The notes under the pieces were generated by a model. It did no database searches. It was not told the DNA's origin and saw only the letters and a program-made list of their open reading frames with translations. Both the position numbers and the translations under genes were made by a program. DNA of 64,000 nt from Coemansia sp. RSA 487 (taxonomy: Eukaryota > Kickxellomycota > Kickxellomycetes > Kickxellales > Kickxellaceae), in NCBI GenBank assembly GCA_027577595.1, contig JANBRJ010000018.1, positions 124,001 to 188,000 on the forward strand, read 5' to 3'. Each line of letters starts with the position of its first letter. The first letter of the stretch is position 1. This document shows positions 30,113 through 41,068 of the stretch, piece after piece.

Positions 30113-32769
30113 ATGGATGTCTTTGTTGCGAAAATTCTCGAGGCAGACGCACATTCGCTGCATTCGACGGATGCACTGATAGAGTCTGAACTCACGCTCG
30201 ATGTTGCTCAGCAACTATCGGCAGAACTCGATGCACGTCTCAAGCTATGCAAGGTAACAAAGGCGACTCTATCTAGCCGAATACAAGGACTATTTAGAAA
30301 TGAGCCAAACTTTTAACTACAACAAGAAACACTCTTTTCCCACTGCTTCCCCCTCCCCCAACAGCGCTGTAGGCGGAGCTGAGACAAAGTCTAGTGGACA
30401 ATTACGGAACGTATATCTCAGCATCAGATGAAGTCGAGCGGGCGCAGAAATCGATAGCGCAGCTGCTCCACGGCGTTGATGAGCTGCAAGCGATGTTTGG
30501 CGACGAAGAGACTGGCATACGCGCACGGGTGATTGATGCGATGGAGGAAGAGGCACGGGCACGCAAGCAGGTGGAAGGCAACAGTGCTGTGCTTGAGGGA
30601 CTGCGTGTGCTGGCATCGATAAACAGCAAGCTGCGCACTATGGATGCGCTGGTTAGGGACGCGCGACACACAGAGGCGGCTGAGGCAGCCAGAGCGGTCG
30701 AGGGCACGGTGGCTCGTGCGCGTGAGCTGGACGGCACGCGGATCAAAGCAGTTCTTAACGATCGTATTCACTTGGCGGCAATGAATGTCAAGGAAAACGT
30801 GCTGCGTGATCTGTGGCGGCTCGTGGTGTTTGACGTGGCAGACAGCAGCGCAACTATTAGAGTCAATCCACTCGACGGGAAGCAGGACTGCCAGTCATCC
30901 AGTAGCAGTTTGGCTGCTCTGCACGCTGCGCTCAGTTCGCTTGACGCTGGCGGAGAGCTGGCGCATGCGTTCAGCGACCGCTTTGTGCGCGACTTTGTAG
31001 CCCCTTTGCTCTCGGTGCCTGGGCTTGCACAAGGCAAAAGCAACAGCAGCGACGACAGTGATGCTGCCAGTAGAAAAGAGTATGCTGTTTCATTGCGCAG
31101 GGGATCAGATAGCGCCACGCCTGCTGCCACGATATGCGGCTTGTTAAGCGAGGCACTGGCGTTTGTCAACCAGACATTGCTGCTGTGCCCTGATGGTAGC
31201 TCGTCTGTGCGATCCATGCTGTGGGCCGAGGAGTGTGCCGCCAGGATTGCGACGCTTGTTCTGGATCGCTGTGTACTGAGCTGCATCCCGACGACGCGCA
31301 AGGCTCTGACAGAGTTCCGGGACCAAGTCGATGTGCTTGTGGCATTTGAGGAGAAGCTCTTTGACAGTCTTTACACAGACGCCGGTGCAATTGAAGAGCG
31401 GCCGATCAGGACAAAGGCCGACCAGATCGAAGATCTCTTTGCAAGGAGGCGCTGCGACCAGGCACTTAGCACAGTGCGCAAGCTGGCTGAGAGCTCGTCG
31501 TTCTCTGCGGTTGCCATGGATAGCCACGAGACATGGTCCGTCGACTTTGTCAAGCGCCTGGCATCTTCCTCGGATAGTGACGACACCGAGTGCCAGGTTG
31601 CTCCAGCCTTAGTCGAGGCTGCATCGGCGGAGATTGAAAAGAGGGAGCGCCTGCTCTTTCCAAAGTGCACCGTGTCAGCAGCCATACGCGGGCTTGTCTC
31701 CACAGCGTATGGATTAGTCAACGAAGGCGCACAGTCGTGCCAGGACGCTGCACCGCAGGTGGCAGCTGTGTTTGTTGACGCTGCGCGGTGCGTGTTCGAC
31801 GTCTACAGGGCGCTGTTCCTGACGCTGCATCGCGCGCAGCTTACCAGGGTTCCGGCGCTCGGGTGGCAGTTCTTCAACGACTGCATGTACGCCGCGCACC
31901 ATGCGGGGATCCTTGGCTCCCTTGCTGCGCGTGTCCTAGGCAATAGCTCGCAGGACACGGCTTTGCCTGCCAGCACGACGGGCGATGGGTGGGCAAGCAC
32001 CGCGCAGCTGTATGTGGCTGTCGGCAAGTCGCACGTAGCCACCATTGTGCGCCAAGAAACCGACGAGCTCCGGCGGCTCTCGACTGGCAGCAGTAGCAAG
32101 GGCGGCAATGCATTTCTCGGGGCATCTTCCGAAGCCGGCAAGGCGCAGTTGGCCAAAATCGCCAGCCAAGTGCGCATGTCGCTGACGCAGCTGGCCAGAG
32201 CAATCCGCCCGCCAGCAGTGACGCCCCATATCTTTTACCGCACTCTTGGGTCGTACGCGGACGCTGTGTCTGGCGCAACCATCGATGCCATATTCAGCAT
32301 CGGCGATATTGGCATGGACGACTCCCAAGTCCTGAGCGATCACTGCAGAGCGGTCCACCATTTGCTAGTCGCGCTTTTCCAGCTGGATGTCGGCGTGCTT
32401 GAATCGTACTCTGACGTGCTGCCATTGCCGTCGCCTCGGCCGGAGGCTGCACCCAACTCTCTTTACAACGTCAATGACGAACTATTGGATTCTGACGACG
32501 ACTCTGACGCCCCGGCGCCCTCCGAGTCGGAGCCTGCACGACGGTCCTCGCCATCAGCTATAAAGCTGGCCAACGAGTACTGCACGCTGGCTGACAAGCT
32601 AGCGCAGCTGGCGGATATCCTGGTCATCTCCAGAGCGGACATTGTGGCAAGGCGGCGTGCCGGTCTGCTAGAGGACTTTTCCGCCGACGAGCTGGTTGCC
32701 CTCGTCTACGCCCTGTTTGCTGCGACCGACGACCGCGAGCATGATATCATGATGCTTGAATCGCTTTAG
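30113..32769 (+). CDS. ZW10: ZW10 / Dsl1-type tethering complex subunit
   Basis: Two exons, 30113-30253 and 30373-32769, joined in phase 0 (AAG/GTAACA to CTGTAG/GCG), give 845 residues. Across the splice the protein reads ELDARLKLCK then AELRQSLVDNYGTYISASDE, which matches the N-terminal coiled coil of ZW10. The body is alpha-helical, with GVDELQAMFGDEETGIRARV and LADILVISRADIVARRRAGL near the C-terminus. ZW10 proteins act in the ER-tethering NRZ/Dsl1 complex for Golgi-to-ER vesicles, and in animals in the RZZ kinetochore complex. An acidic loop (LLDSDDDSDAPAPSESEPAR) lies near residue 770. The short first exon is supported by the unbroken coiled coil it restores. Confidence 0.85.
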
Positions 32770-32893
32770 TAAACCCTTGTTCTAGGCGTTGTTTGTTACA
32801 TATGCTGGATCCAGCGATAAAAGAATGTGCTACATTTGGAAAAGACAAGAAACGAATTGCGACTATATGAAAAAAGAAGGAACTAAATAGAGG

Positions 32894-33892
32894 CTAGTTG
32901 TTGTTGTGGCGATACAGGGCTTCCTGAGTGACCTGGATCTCGTCGATCTCTGGGGCCAGGTCGCCAAGCAGCGCAGCGGCCTCCTTGTGGAACGCAAGTT
33001 GCGCCTTGACGAGCTCCGACAGGTAGCGCAAGTGCTCAGGTGACTCTGTGACGGCGCGCATCAGCTTCATTGCCTCCTCAACGACAGTGACAAAGTGGTC
33101 CTCTGCAGCCTCGACATCCCTGCGCGCCACATCAGCCCTTTCGGGCCTTGCATTCTTGAACGCAGTCTTTGCAGCATCCAGAGTCAGCCGAGCGGCCTGC
33201 ACCTGCTTGCGCGCGTTCTGCGCCAGCGCAATACCGGATTCGATGTTTCCCGTCGTGGGGTCGATGAACCCTCCGTGGATCGCTTTGTTCTGCTTGAGCT
33301 TCTCGTCGCCCACCTTCTCCTCGATCGACCCGAACTTAAACAGCGCTGCGCCCAGGGGCTCCTCAAGCCCGATTTTCTCTGCCACTTCGAGCGAGCTGCG
33401 CGCCAGCACGTGCTCATGCGTGCTCCGTGCAATGCGTTCCTCTTCTTCGCGCCGAGCAGACGCTACAGCCTCGGCGTCCTGTTTGCCGCTCACCTTTGAA
33501 GTCAGCGCGCTAAACTGGCTTTGCAGTGCCTGCACGTCAAACTGGGATGGAGGTGCCGTGTATGTTCGCGCATGCCGGACCAGAAGAAGTGCTGACTGAC
33601 GCACCGCTTCGTACCGCTTTTCCAGCGATACGTAGTCGCTGGGAAGCTCGGTCACCTCTGTACTGTTACCAAGTTTCTCAGTCGCCATCTATTAGAAACG
33701 AAACATATGAAGGAGGGGAGGGGCTTAATATCGCTTAAGCCTTTTTCTTTCTGTTTAAGCGTGAGGGCTTTGTGTTTTTGGTATCCTCGATAACTTTACC
33801 TGCTTGTACTGCGTAAAGCTCTTGCCAACCTTGTCGGCAAACGGCGTCCAGTTGCTGCTGACGTTCTGCGTAAACTTTGAAAACGAGTCCAT
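32894..33892 (-). CDS. GVP36: BAR-domain protein Gvp36
   Basis: Two exons on the minus strand, 33800-33892 and 32894-33688, spliced in phase 0 (CAG/GTAAAG to TAATAG/ATG), give 295 residues. Exon 1 encodes the amphipathic start MDSFSKFTQNVSSNWTPFAD followed by KVGKSFTQYKQ. Exon 2 carries the BAR helices: VTELPSDYVSLEKRYEAVRQ, EKIGLEEPLGAALFKFGSIE and YLSELVKAQLAFHKEAAALL. It includes the run KQNKAIHGGFI typical of Gvp36. Gvp36 is a fungal Golgi/endosome membrane-curving protein linked to endocytosis and vesicle traffic. The exon 2 frame begins with ATG by chance at the acceptor, so a predictor could miss exon 1. Confidence 0.88.
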
Positions 33893-34275
33893 TCTTTGCT
33901 TTGGCTAGATTCTTTACAAAATAAAGTGCTTAAAATAAAAAGTTGATATCTGCGGAAAAGGAGAAAAAAAAGATGAAATGAGGACGTGCTCTTCTCTCCC
34001 TTATGTCGTCAGCATCAATCCACAAAGAGCGGAATCCACGTGCGGAGGCTCTGCGGCGGAGGAGGTGGGGGATTTGATCAGCTGATTTAGATTGTTGGAT
34101 CCCTTTTAATACGAAAAAAACAGATCTATACAAAGGTCAAATCAAGTGATCAAAATACCTTCTCTGCTTTTGTCTCTTTAATTTCTCTATTTTTCGAATT
34201 GTAACTCTACTCAATAAAGTATTATCCTTCTAAATTTGTACCGCCTATTTCGCACAAAGCACGTATAGCTAAAGC
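33893..34275. other. divergent promoter between GVP36 and HSK3
   Basis: 383 bp with purine-rich and T-rich blocks between divergently oriented genes. A GC-rich patch (34017-34070) interrupts AT-rich flanks. No other feature is seen. Confidence 0.45.
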
Positions 34276-34476
34276 ATGGACAAGCAAAGTGAACAAAGAC
34301 GCGAGTACTTGTATAGCAATCTCAGCAACCAGCTTAATCGGCTGAAAACGAACTTTGAGCAGCTCGACAAGAACATGGCGGTCCTCAGGGAACAGGCTGA
34401 GTTGTCGCAGCGGCTAGCAATATCCCATGCCTCGATGTTCATCGGATCCAAGGGTGTGTTTGAGGACAACAAGTAA
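34276..34476 (+). CDS. HSK3: DASH/Dam1 complex subunit Hsk3
   Basis: 66 residues forming a single helix. The heptad-like pattern LSNQLNRLKTNFEQLDKNMA, then VLREQAELSQRLAISHASMF and IGSKGVF, matches Hsk3, a roughly 70-residue subunit of the fungal DASH ring. The family ends with a short 'lg..h..lFm...kV' tail, here LAISHASMFIGSKGVFEDN. DASH links kinetochores to microtubules and is fungal, which supports the organism assignment. The gene is tiny, single-exon and easily missed. Confidence 0.8.
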   Translation: MDKQSEQRREYLYSNLSNQLNRLKTNFEQLDKNMAVLREQAELSQRLAISHASMFIGSKGVFEDNK

Positions 34477-35946
34477 ACGGTCACTTTGTGGATCTGTTGT
34501 ATAAGGTTCATACCTTTGCGGTAGAGCAAGCGTCGTCTCAACCTCCATTGTACTATCAATCCCGCGTGCTTTCCTCTCCCCCCTTTCTGAATGCTTGTGT
34601 CTATTGGTTTCACATCTTTTGCGCGTTAAATAAACTTTTAAAAAGATCGACATTGAAACCTAGCAAAGAGTTTGTGCTGCGACAATGTATCTAAATAAAA
34701 AAAAGGCTACTAGCCTTGACAGAACCGTTACAGGTGGCCGTAATTGGCGCTTAGTTACAATAGGTAAAAAGTAATACTAACCCTCCCCCGCCCGCTTCTT
34801 GGACTACTTTTTCTAAAACAGGTCCAACCAATGTCTTTAAAAGCACGAGTGGGGACAATGTCGATTAAAACAACCAAAGATCAGTAGCATTGAAAGTACC
34901 AAGTCGTAAATCCCGGTCCAGACCGGCTATTTCCTGGAAAGAAAAATTATCCCAACAGGTTAACTGAACAAGAAAGCGCGGTAGACGAAATGGGAGGGGG
35001 GAGAGGCATTGATCCGCATCTAGACATGGAAAAAACAACAACGAAAGAAGGGAAGCGAGGGAAATGGCGAGAGATGAAAATGTAATACCAGCATCTACTG
35101 CTAGAACGAATCTTTCCTTGCCTCTACATGTACCAAATATACACACGGCCCAAGTTTTTGATAGAGAATGTAGAGAAGAGGCGGACCTGAAGTAAAAAAA
35201 AGGGACTGTTGTTGGACTGCGAAAAAAGGGGGCTGCAAATAAACGACCATCTATTGGCCAGATCCGTTTACGTTAAAAATCGAGAACACAAAGCGATTGG
35301 CTGAGAATGAATCAGGTAAACATAAACAAACAGCCATTGAGCATTCTTTTTCTCCCCTTCCCCCCTGGCCCTGTCCGCCATTTTCCAAACGAGTACACCG
35401 TTGGATATCTGAGCTGGTCAAGAAAAAATATTCAACAAACTCGTTTTCGCTCCTTAAAAAGAAAGAAGCGCTGGAACACACATAACAATTCTTTTTCTCT
35501 TCTCTCCTTTCTTCCTTTTTTTTCTGTGAGCTAACGCTATTTGTTTTCTTTACTCATATTCTTCCAGCTTGAATGCCTTTTGTTTTCTTGTTGCTTTTGT
35601 ACTTTGCTGGTTTTTTTATCTCAACTATCCAGAGTCTGTTATTTTTCGACTAGTTTCATCGGTAATAGATAGAGCCCTTTCACAGAAACAAGTCTTGTTT
35701 TCTTTTATTCCGCCACCTTGCCTTTCATGGGCCCACACTCCCGATCACCTATATCCTTCCTTTTATTTAAAAAAAATCCAGAAAGTACTTTTTTTGTTTT
35801 CATAAAACGTAGCACTTGAAAAACATAAAACAAGCGCGTTTAGCCACAAACAAAAGCATATTTACGCATCCCTAACTCACCCATACAGCGCATAGTGTCT
35901 ATCCTCTCCTTTGCATCTATTCATTCCGAGTCCAGCAACCCTGAAA
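34477..35946. other. 1.5-kb upstream region of cyclin B gene
   Basis: No convincing coding frame. The right third (35480-35900) is strongly pyrimidine-rich, as in long leaders of this genome. A forkhead-type motif pair lies at 35316-35328. The left part follows HSK3 and is AT-rich. Confidence 0.5.
35316..35328 (+). promoter_or_regulatory. Overlapping forkhead-type motifs upstream of cyclin B
   Basis: GTAAACATAAACA contains two overlapping RYAAAYA forkhead cores (GTAAACA and ATAAACA), about 620 bp upstream of the cyclin B ATG. Forkhead factors drive G2/M cyclin genes in yeasts. The assignment rests on motif match and context. Confidence 0.4.
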
Positions 35947-38263
35947 ATGTTCCAGAACAGAGCATCTTTTAGATCACAGAACACGCGTATTCCAGTGCGC
36001 CGCACCGTGGCAGCCATCAACGATGAGAACAAAGTCAGTGGCAATATTGCTCATGTTGGTAAAGCCAACGAGCCAGCCAAGCCCATGGCTGCAGGCAAGT
36101 TCCGCCCTGGAGCGCCTGCTAGAACCACTGCGATCCCCGTGAAGGCGTTCGGTGCCTCATCATCTATTATTGGAGTTCCTGCACAACAGCGGCCCCGTGC
36201 GGCCCTGAGCAATGTCTCGATTGCAAAGGTAAGTTTTTTAAAAACGCAGTAGGACGGGAAAGATATGCATATCTATCTCGATTTGACTTTTGGTTAGTGA
36301 TTCAATGTGTGATCCAAATTGTTTACAATAATCACCATTGCACTATACCATACTGGCATGAGCTTGACACGCGCTATTCAAAACACGGGCTTTTATTGGC
36401 TGAGAGAGATGTCTGGTTTGTTTATTTTAAGCACTGTCTTAATGTAAACAAAGACGATATCTCGCCCACGTGGAAAACACACAGTTTACTTGCATGCAGA
36501 ACAATAAAAAACAACACTAAATTACAACATGGTGCATATTTGTAAACAAAACAATTTTATTGTAAACAAACATCGCTTTTCTTTATTGTTTGTAGAATCA
36601 AGGGCCAGTTTCAAAGCTTGTCAAGCCTGGAGAGATTGCTGGAAAGCTCACCAACAGACTAGGCGGCAGGGCTGGGCGTGTCGTGCCACTATCGGGTATT
36701 GCCAAGCCACTGGCGTCTAGCGGCGTTGCTCGTCCTATCGCTACAGCCGTGGCGCCAGCCGCCCGTCCACCGGCAAATGCCATCCGTGCCCCAGCTGCCG
36801 CACAAGCACTGCGCCCTATAAGCAAGCCCGCTGCAGTGTTTGGTGCCGGCCGTCGTGCACGCCCGCTTTCGAGCGGAGGCAGCCAGAATTCATCTTTCTC
36901 GGAAGCAGCAGTGGCTTCGTCTTTCAAGCGCGCACGTACCGCTGATAGTTCGGCGCCAGCGGGACCGGCGGCCAGCTCGTCTGTTCTAGGAAAGCATACG
37001 CGTAGCGGCCGCTCTCCTCCTCCGCAACAAGCCAGGCCGATGTCGCATATTCCGGCGTCCAAGGCGGTTCCCGCACATGTCGAAGCAGTGGCAGCCAGCG
37101 CCCCTCCGGCTGTCAAAGTGGCACCAGTGGACCGTGCGCCCGTCAAGCCTGGGTTCGGAACCACTGGCACGCAGAGCCAGTCGGACGACTCTGCATCCAC
37201 GGCAGTCAACAGCGAGACATCTTCCAGCGCTCGCAGCAGCATCCACGTGGCATCGTCACCTATGGTTGATACGCTGGGGGAGCTGAAGCTGATAGAGAAC
37301 GACACGCTGGACTATGCGCTGCACCACACAGGTCTTCTGCACGAGCATCCAATAATGATGGATGAGATCAACGCGTTTGAGGCGGATGTGGATCCGCTGG
37401 ATACGACGCTGATTCCCGAGTTCAGTGACGACATCTTCGGGTACATGCGCGAGCTGGAGGTCAGTCTGATGCCCAACCCCAACTACGTTGCAAAGCAGCC
37501 GATGCTGTCGTGGCCAACACGTGCCATCCTCATCGAATGGCTTGTGCAAGTGCACCACCGCTTCAACTTGCTTCCCGAGACGCTGTATCTGTGCGTCAAC
37601 TTTGTCGACCGCTTCCTGTCGGCCAAGGAAATCGTCGTCAACAAGCTGCAGTTGGTGGGCGCAGTGTCCCTGCTGATTGCGGCCAAGTACGAGGAGATCC
37701 ATATCCCAAGCGTCAAGGACATGGAGTACATGGTGGAAAAGAACTACAGTGAGGAGGAGATCCTTCGTGCTGAGCGGTATATCTTGCGGATGCTGAACTT
37801 TGACCTGGGCTGGCCTGGTCCGCTCTCGTTCCTCCGGCGCATCTCCAAGGCCGACGACTACGACATGGCCACACGTACGCTGGCAAAGTACTTGATCGAG
37901 GTGACGCTTATCGACGAGCGGTTCATCGGCGTGCCGTGCTCCAAGGTTGCAGCCACGGCACACTACTTGGCGCTGCGATTCCTCGACAAGGGTCCATGGA
38001 CCCGTGCGCATGCTTTCTATTCGGGGTACTTTGAAAGCGAGCTACTTCCGCATGCGATGGTTTTGGTGGAGCTGCTGATGCAGCCCCGGAGGCACCGTGC
38101 TATCTACGAGAAGTATGCGGACCGCAGGTTCCTCCGCGCATCAGAGTTCATTTACCAGTGGTTTAAGGTCAATACCCCAGATATGGTGCTCAGGCCAACC
38201 ATGGGCGATGTTGTGCCAGACTCGTCTGCCAACAGCTCCGATCGCTCGCAGCAAGCACTGTGA
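35947..38263 (+). CDS. CLB: G2/mitotic B-type cyclin
   Basis: Two exons, 35947-36228 and 36596-38263, joined in phase 0 (AAG/GTAAGT to TTGTAG/AAT), give 649 residues. A destruction-box-like RAALSNV lies at residues 84-90, at the end of exon 1. The middle is long, Pro/Ala-rich and disordered. The cyclin N box is clear: MLSWPTRAILIEWLVQVHHR, NLLPETLYLCVNFVDRFLSA, LVGAVSLLIAAKYEEIHIPS. The C box follows (LAKYLIEVTLIDERFIGVPC, then SKVAATAHYLALRF). The 'MR-x-IL-x-WL-x-VH' form and the EEIHIPS hallmark place it with mitotic cyclins that activate Cdk1. The first intron carries several forkhead motifs. The N-terminal region is long for a B-type cyclin. Confidence 0.93.
36318..36570 (+). promoter_or_regulatory. 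Cluster of forkhead consensus motifs in cyclin B intron 1
   Basis: Within the 367-bp intron there are three exact copies of GTAAACAAA (36444-36452, 36542-36550, 36562-36570). A reverse-strand GTAAACAAT lies at 36318-36326. GTAAACAAA is the forkhead (Fkh/Sep1-type) consensus. Density this high in so short a stretch suggests an intronic control element for periodic expression, though the intron is AT-rich and chance adds some matches. Confidence 0.45.
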
Positions 38264-38643
38264 TTGCTGTGGTAGCTTTCTCTATTTTCTTTTCCCTTCT
38301 CTTTATTTTTCTCTCTTTTCTGTTCTTGGAATTTCCTTTTGTATATTTTATATTGCTTGGGCTGTTGCAATTAATACGTTTTTTCTTTTTTTTTTTTTCA
38401 AAATCTTGCGAGAGCTGTCTTTTGAGACCATATAAAGTAGTGGTGTATCCCCAGTCCCAGTGTGTGCGCTTGCTTGGCAAAGCGTTAAAATGCCACGTGT
38501 TTATGGATTGCTGACGTCGATATAAATCTCCACGACATCCTTACGAAAGAAAGGTTATCCAACCGATAACCATGTAAACTTTTCTCATTTCTCGATTATA
38601 TTTTCGCAACAAAATAGTATCCAGTGAGCTTTATTTATCAGTA
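38264..38643. other. intergenic, no gene seen
   Basis: T-rich 3' flank of the cyclin gene (a T14 run near 38385) followed by the promoter of the HAD gene. Nothing else is recognised. Confidence 0.4.
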
Positions 38644-39336
38644 ATGTTGGTCGATATCAAGGCAAAGGCTATCCTGTTTGACATGGACGGGACGCTAGTC
38701 AATACGATTGAGTGCGTGGAAAAGTGGTGGCGCCGACTGGCAGCGCAGCACGGCGTCGATGCGGCACAGCTGTTAGCCACTATCCACGGCTGCCCTACGT
38801 ACGAGGTGCTGTGCCAATGTTTCCCCGAATCGATGCATACGCGCGAGGAAGCGCAGCGGTTCGAGCGGCAAGTGATGGTGGATGGCGAGGGCGTACACAT
38901 GGTTCCGGGAGCTCTGGCTGCGGTGCGTGCACTAAGCGACAGCCAGTGGGCTATCGTTACAGCGGCCACGCATGAGCTGGCCGCTATGCGGTTGGCGCAG
39001 GTGGGGCTTCCGGAGCCAACGCACTTGGTGGCAGCGCACAGCGTGCAAAGGGGAAAGCCGTTCCCGGACTGCTATGAGCTGGCTGCGCGTGTGCTGCATG
39101 TGGAGCCGCACGAGACCGTTGTGTTCGAGGACTCTGTTAACGGCGTTAAGGCGGGCGTGGCAGCAGGTGCGGTGGTCGTTGGGATCCTGTCGTCAACCCC
39201 CGAGACGCTGCTGCGTGAAGCGGGCGCTTCATACATTGTGCGCGACTTTACTGCTGTCAACGTTGCTAGCAGGGATGGCATCCTGACCATATCCATCGAT
39301 GAGAGCTCACTTCCACTTCCAGAAGCGAAAAAGTAG
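38644..39336 (+). CDS. HAD-family phosphatase, glycerol-1-/sugar-phosphatase type
   Basis: 230 residues. HAD motifs are complete: I, FDMDGTLVNT (Asp 13 nucleophile, Asp 15 acid); II, the Thr of WAIVTAAT; III, the Lys of RGKPFPDCYELAA; IV, ETVVFEDSVNGVKAGVAAGA. The helical cap (residues 20-85) is of the beta-phosphoglucomutase/Gpp type. The 'GKPFPD-x-Y' and 'FEDS-x-x-G' pairs match fungal glycerol-1-phosphatases (Gpp1/2) and 2-deoxyglucose-6-phosphatases. Members cleave small phosphate esters in the cytosol. The exact substrate cannot be read. Confidence 0.88.
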   Translation: MLVDIKAKAILFDMDGTLVNTIECVEKWWRRLAAQHGVDAAQLLATIHGCPTYEVLCQCFPESMHTREEAQRFERQVMVDGEGVHMVPGALAAVRALSDSQWAIVTAATHELAAMRLAQVGLPEPTHLVAAHSVQRGKPFPDCYELAARVLHVEPHETVVFEDSVNGVKAGVAAGAVVVGILSSTPETLLREAGASYIVRDFTAVNVASRDGILTISIDESSLPLPEAKK

Positions 39337-39463
39337 AAATATATCGCACAATGTTTTGAAGAACATTAACAGAAACAAATAAATAAACCTCTCAGAAGCA
39401 GGAAACCAGAGATGCACTCCCTGCTTGGCCAGAATATACACGGGGGGTATGCTGCTGGGCTTT

Positions 39464-40537
39464 TCACGAGTTTCTCTTTCTCCAGCGCACAATGAGCCAT
39501 ATGGCCACGCCGACGAGGACGACAAAGGCGACGCAGCCAACAACGATGCCGGCGACAATGCCGCCCCTTGCAGACTTCTTGGTGCTGGAAATTGCCATTG
39601 TGCGCAAGGTTGCGGTATTGGATCCCAGCGTCACGTTGAAGAACGTGATCTCGTCATCAACGAAGCTGCGCGCATTGCCCGACACGACACGCCCGCCCTT
39701 GACATCCAAGTATACGGGGGCGCAGTCGGATGCAGACACATTCAGCTTCGCGCTGGTTGAGTTGCCGCACGGACCCACCTTGACGGTCCCGTTGTTAAAG
39801 TCGACGTACGTGATGTTGTTCCCAGTACGGAACAGATCCATGTTATCAAATGTCGGCACGTTGGTTGCGTTGGCCACCGTGACGTTGCGGAACTCGCTCT
39901 TGTATGTGTAGATACCGTGGTGGTACGGGCTGGCCACATACGACGCCCCAACGAAGGCGCCCGCGCCGTACGCCCACCACGGGTACGGGTAGATCGGATA
40001 GTACCCGTACCCCCATGCACCTGGATACGTGCTGCGGTACGGCGACGCATAGTACGTGGTCGGCGGGTTTGACTTGAACGAGTACGCTGGCACTGTTTGT
40101 CCACGACTGACCGATGCGTAGTTCGCCGATGCGCTGTACGCCGGCGGTGGGCCATATGGGTGCGATGCATCGCCGGCTCCGACGCCCCGGCCACCGGCGT
40201 TGTATCCGCTGCGTGAGGGGAACAGCGATGCGTAGCTGGGCGGCCGGTCCCCGTACGACCCTGAGCCCTTGCCGCTGCTTCCACCGCCACCCTTCATCCC
40301 GGAGTTTGTTGATGGCGGTTTGCTACTGCTGCTGCTACTGCTGCCGCCGGGCTTGCTGCTGCTGCCGCCTCCGCCGCTGGGCTTACCTCCACTACCGCCG
40401 CTGCTACCGTGGCCACCTCCGCCGCCGCCACCATGGCCGCCTCCACCTCCGCCCTTCCGTTTATAAATATGGGGCTCCGTGGCTCCGACCACAACGACAA
40501 TGCACAAAAGCAGTGCTATCAGCGCAAAAAGACGCAT
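39464..40537 (-). CDS. Gly/Ser-rich single-pass cell-surface protein
   Basis: Taken from the ATG at 40537, because the sequence after it is a signal peptide (MRLFALIALLLCIVVVVGAT). The frame stays open upstream to 40933, but that part is AT-rich and unlike a protein N-terminus. The mature 337 residues have Gly/His and Ser/Lys/Pro-rich repeats, then a Tyr/Pro-rich block (YGYYPIYPYPWWAYGAGAFV). A compact extracellular part with several N-glycosylation sequons follows (NVT, NAT, NIT, NGT, NST, NVS). The C-terminal membrane span is VAGIVVGCVAFVVLVGVAIW, with the basic stop RWRKRNS. It looks like a wall- or surface-exposed type I membrane protein. No family is recognised. Confidence 0.75.
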   Translation of the reverse strand: MRLFALIALLLCIVVVVGATEPHIYKRKGGGGGGHGGGGGGGHGSSGGSGGKPSGGGGSSSKPGGSSSSSSSKPPSTNSGMKGGGGSSGKGSGSYGDRPPSYASLFPSRSGYNAGGRGVGAGDASHPYGPPPAYSASANYASVSRGQTVPAYSFKSNPPTTYYASPYRSTYPGAWGYGYYPIYPYPWWAYGAGAFVGASYVASPYHHGIYTYKSEFRNVTVANATNVPTFDNMDLFRTGNNITYVDFNNGTVKVGPCGNSTSAKLNVSASDCAPVYLDVKGGRVVSGNARSFVDDEITFFNVTLGSNTATLRTMAISSTKKSARGGIVAGIVVGCVAFVVLVGVAIWLIVRWRKRNS

Positions 40538-41068
40538 ACTCTGTCTTGGTTTAGCGCCAGAAGATGTGTTAAAGATATTGGATTTCGTAGATGGAACAAT
40601 GCCAAAAAGAATAATGCGAGGCTGATAGATGACAGATGCAAGAGAAGAAAGAGGGAAGAAAACTTCCAGGATTTTGGTTCTAAAAACCAACGGCTTTTGT
40701 ATGGTAGAAGGCAAAAAACTAGACAGCCTGTTTGTGGCAAAGGCAATTACTGATTGACAAATGCTAGCTTTTTTCGCTTTCTTTTCTGCAGATCCTCTTT
40801 TACACAGACTTCCGTCAATTGGAATAGACATTCGTTTTGCAGTTTCTTTTTCTTGGTGGATTCTTAGTAGAATGGAGGGGAGGGTTGTCAGTTTTACAGC
40901 CAATCGACAAGCTTTCTTGCTCCCCTCCCCCAAACGATGTGGAAATCTTGTTTCCCCCGTCTGTGCGCAGCACCGTTTTGGGGAGGGAGAACAAGCTTTA
41001 ATGTGTCCTCCTCATGTGATGTGAGCTGCAGCATCCAGATGTTTCTATCAGGCCGGCTGCTTTATAGT
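40538..41068. other. intergenic, no gene seen
   Basis: Promoter of the Gly-rich gene and 3' flank of the OS-9 gene. A 132-codon upstream continuation of the Gly-rich frame exists here but has no protein-like features. Confidence 0.4.

Noticed and set aside
40538-40933. N-terminal extension of the Gly-rich surface protein
   Set aside because: The downstream ATG at 40537 begins a clear signal peptide. The upstream part is AT-rich and would bury the signal.
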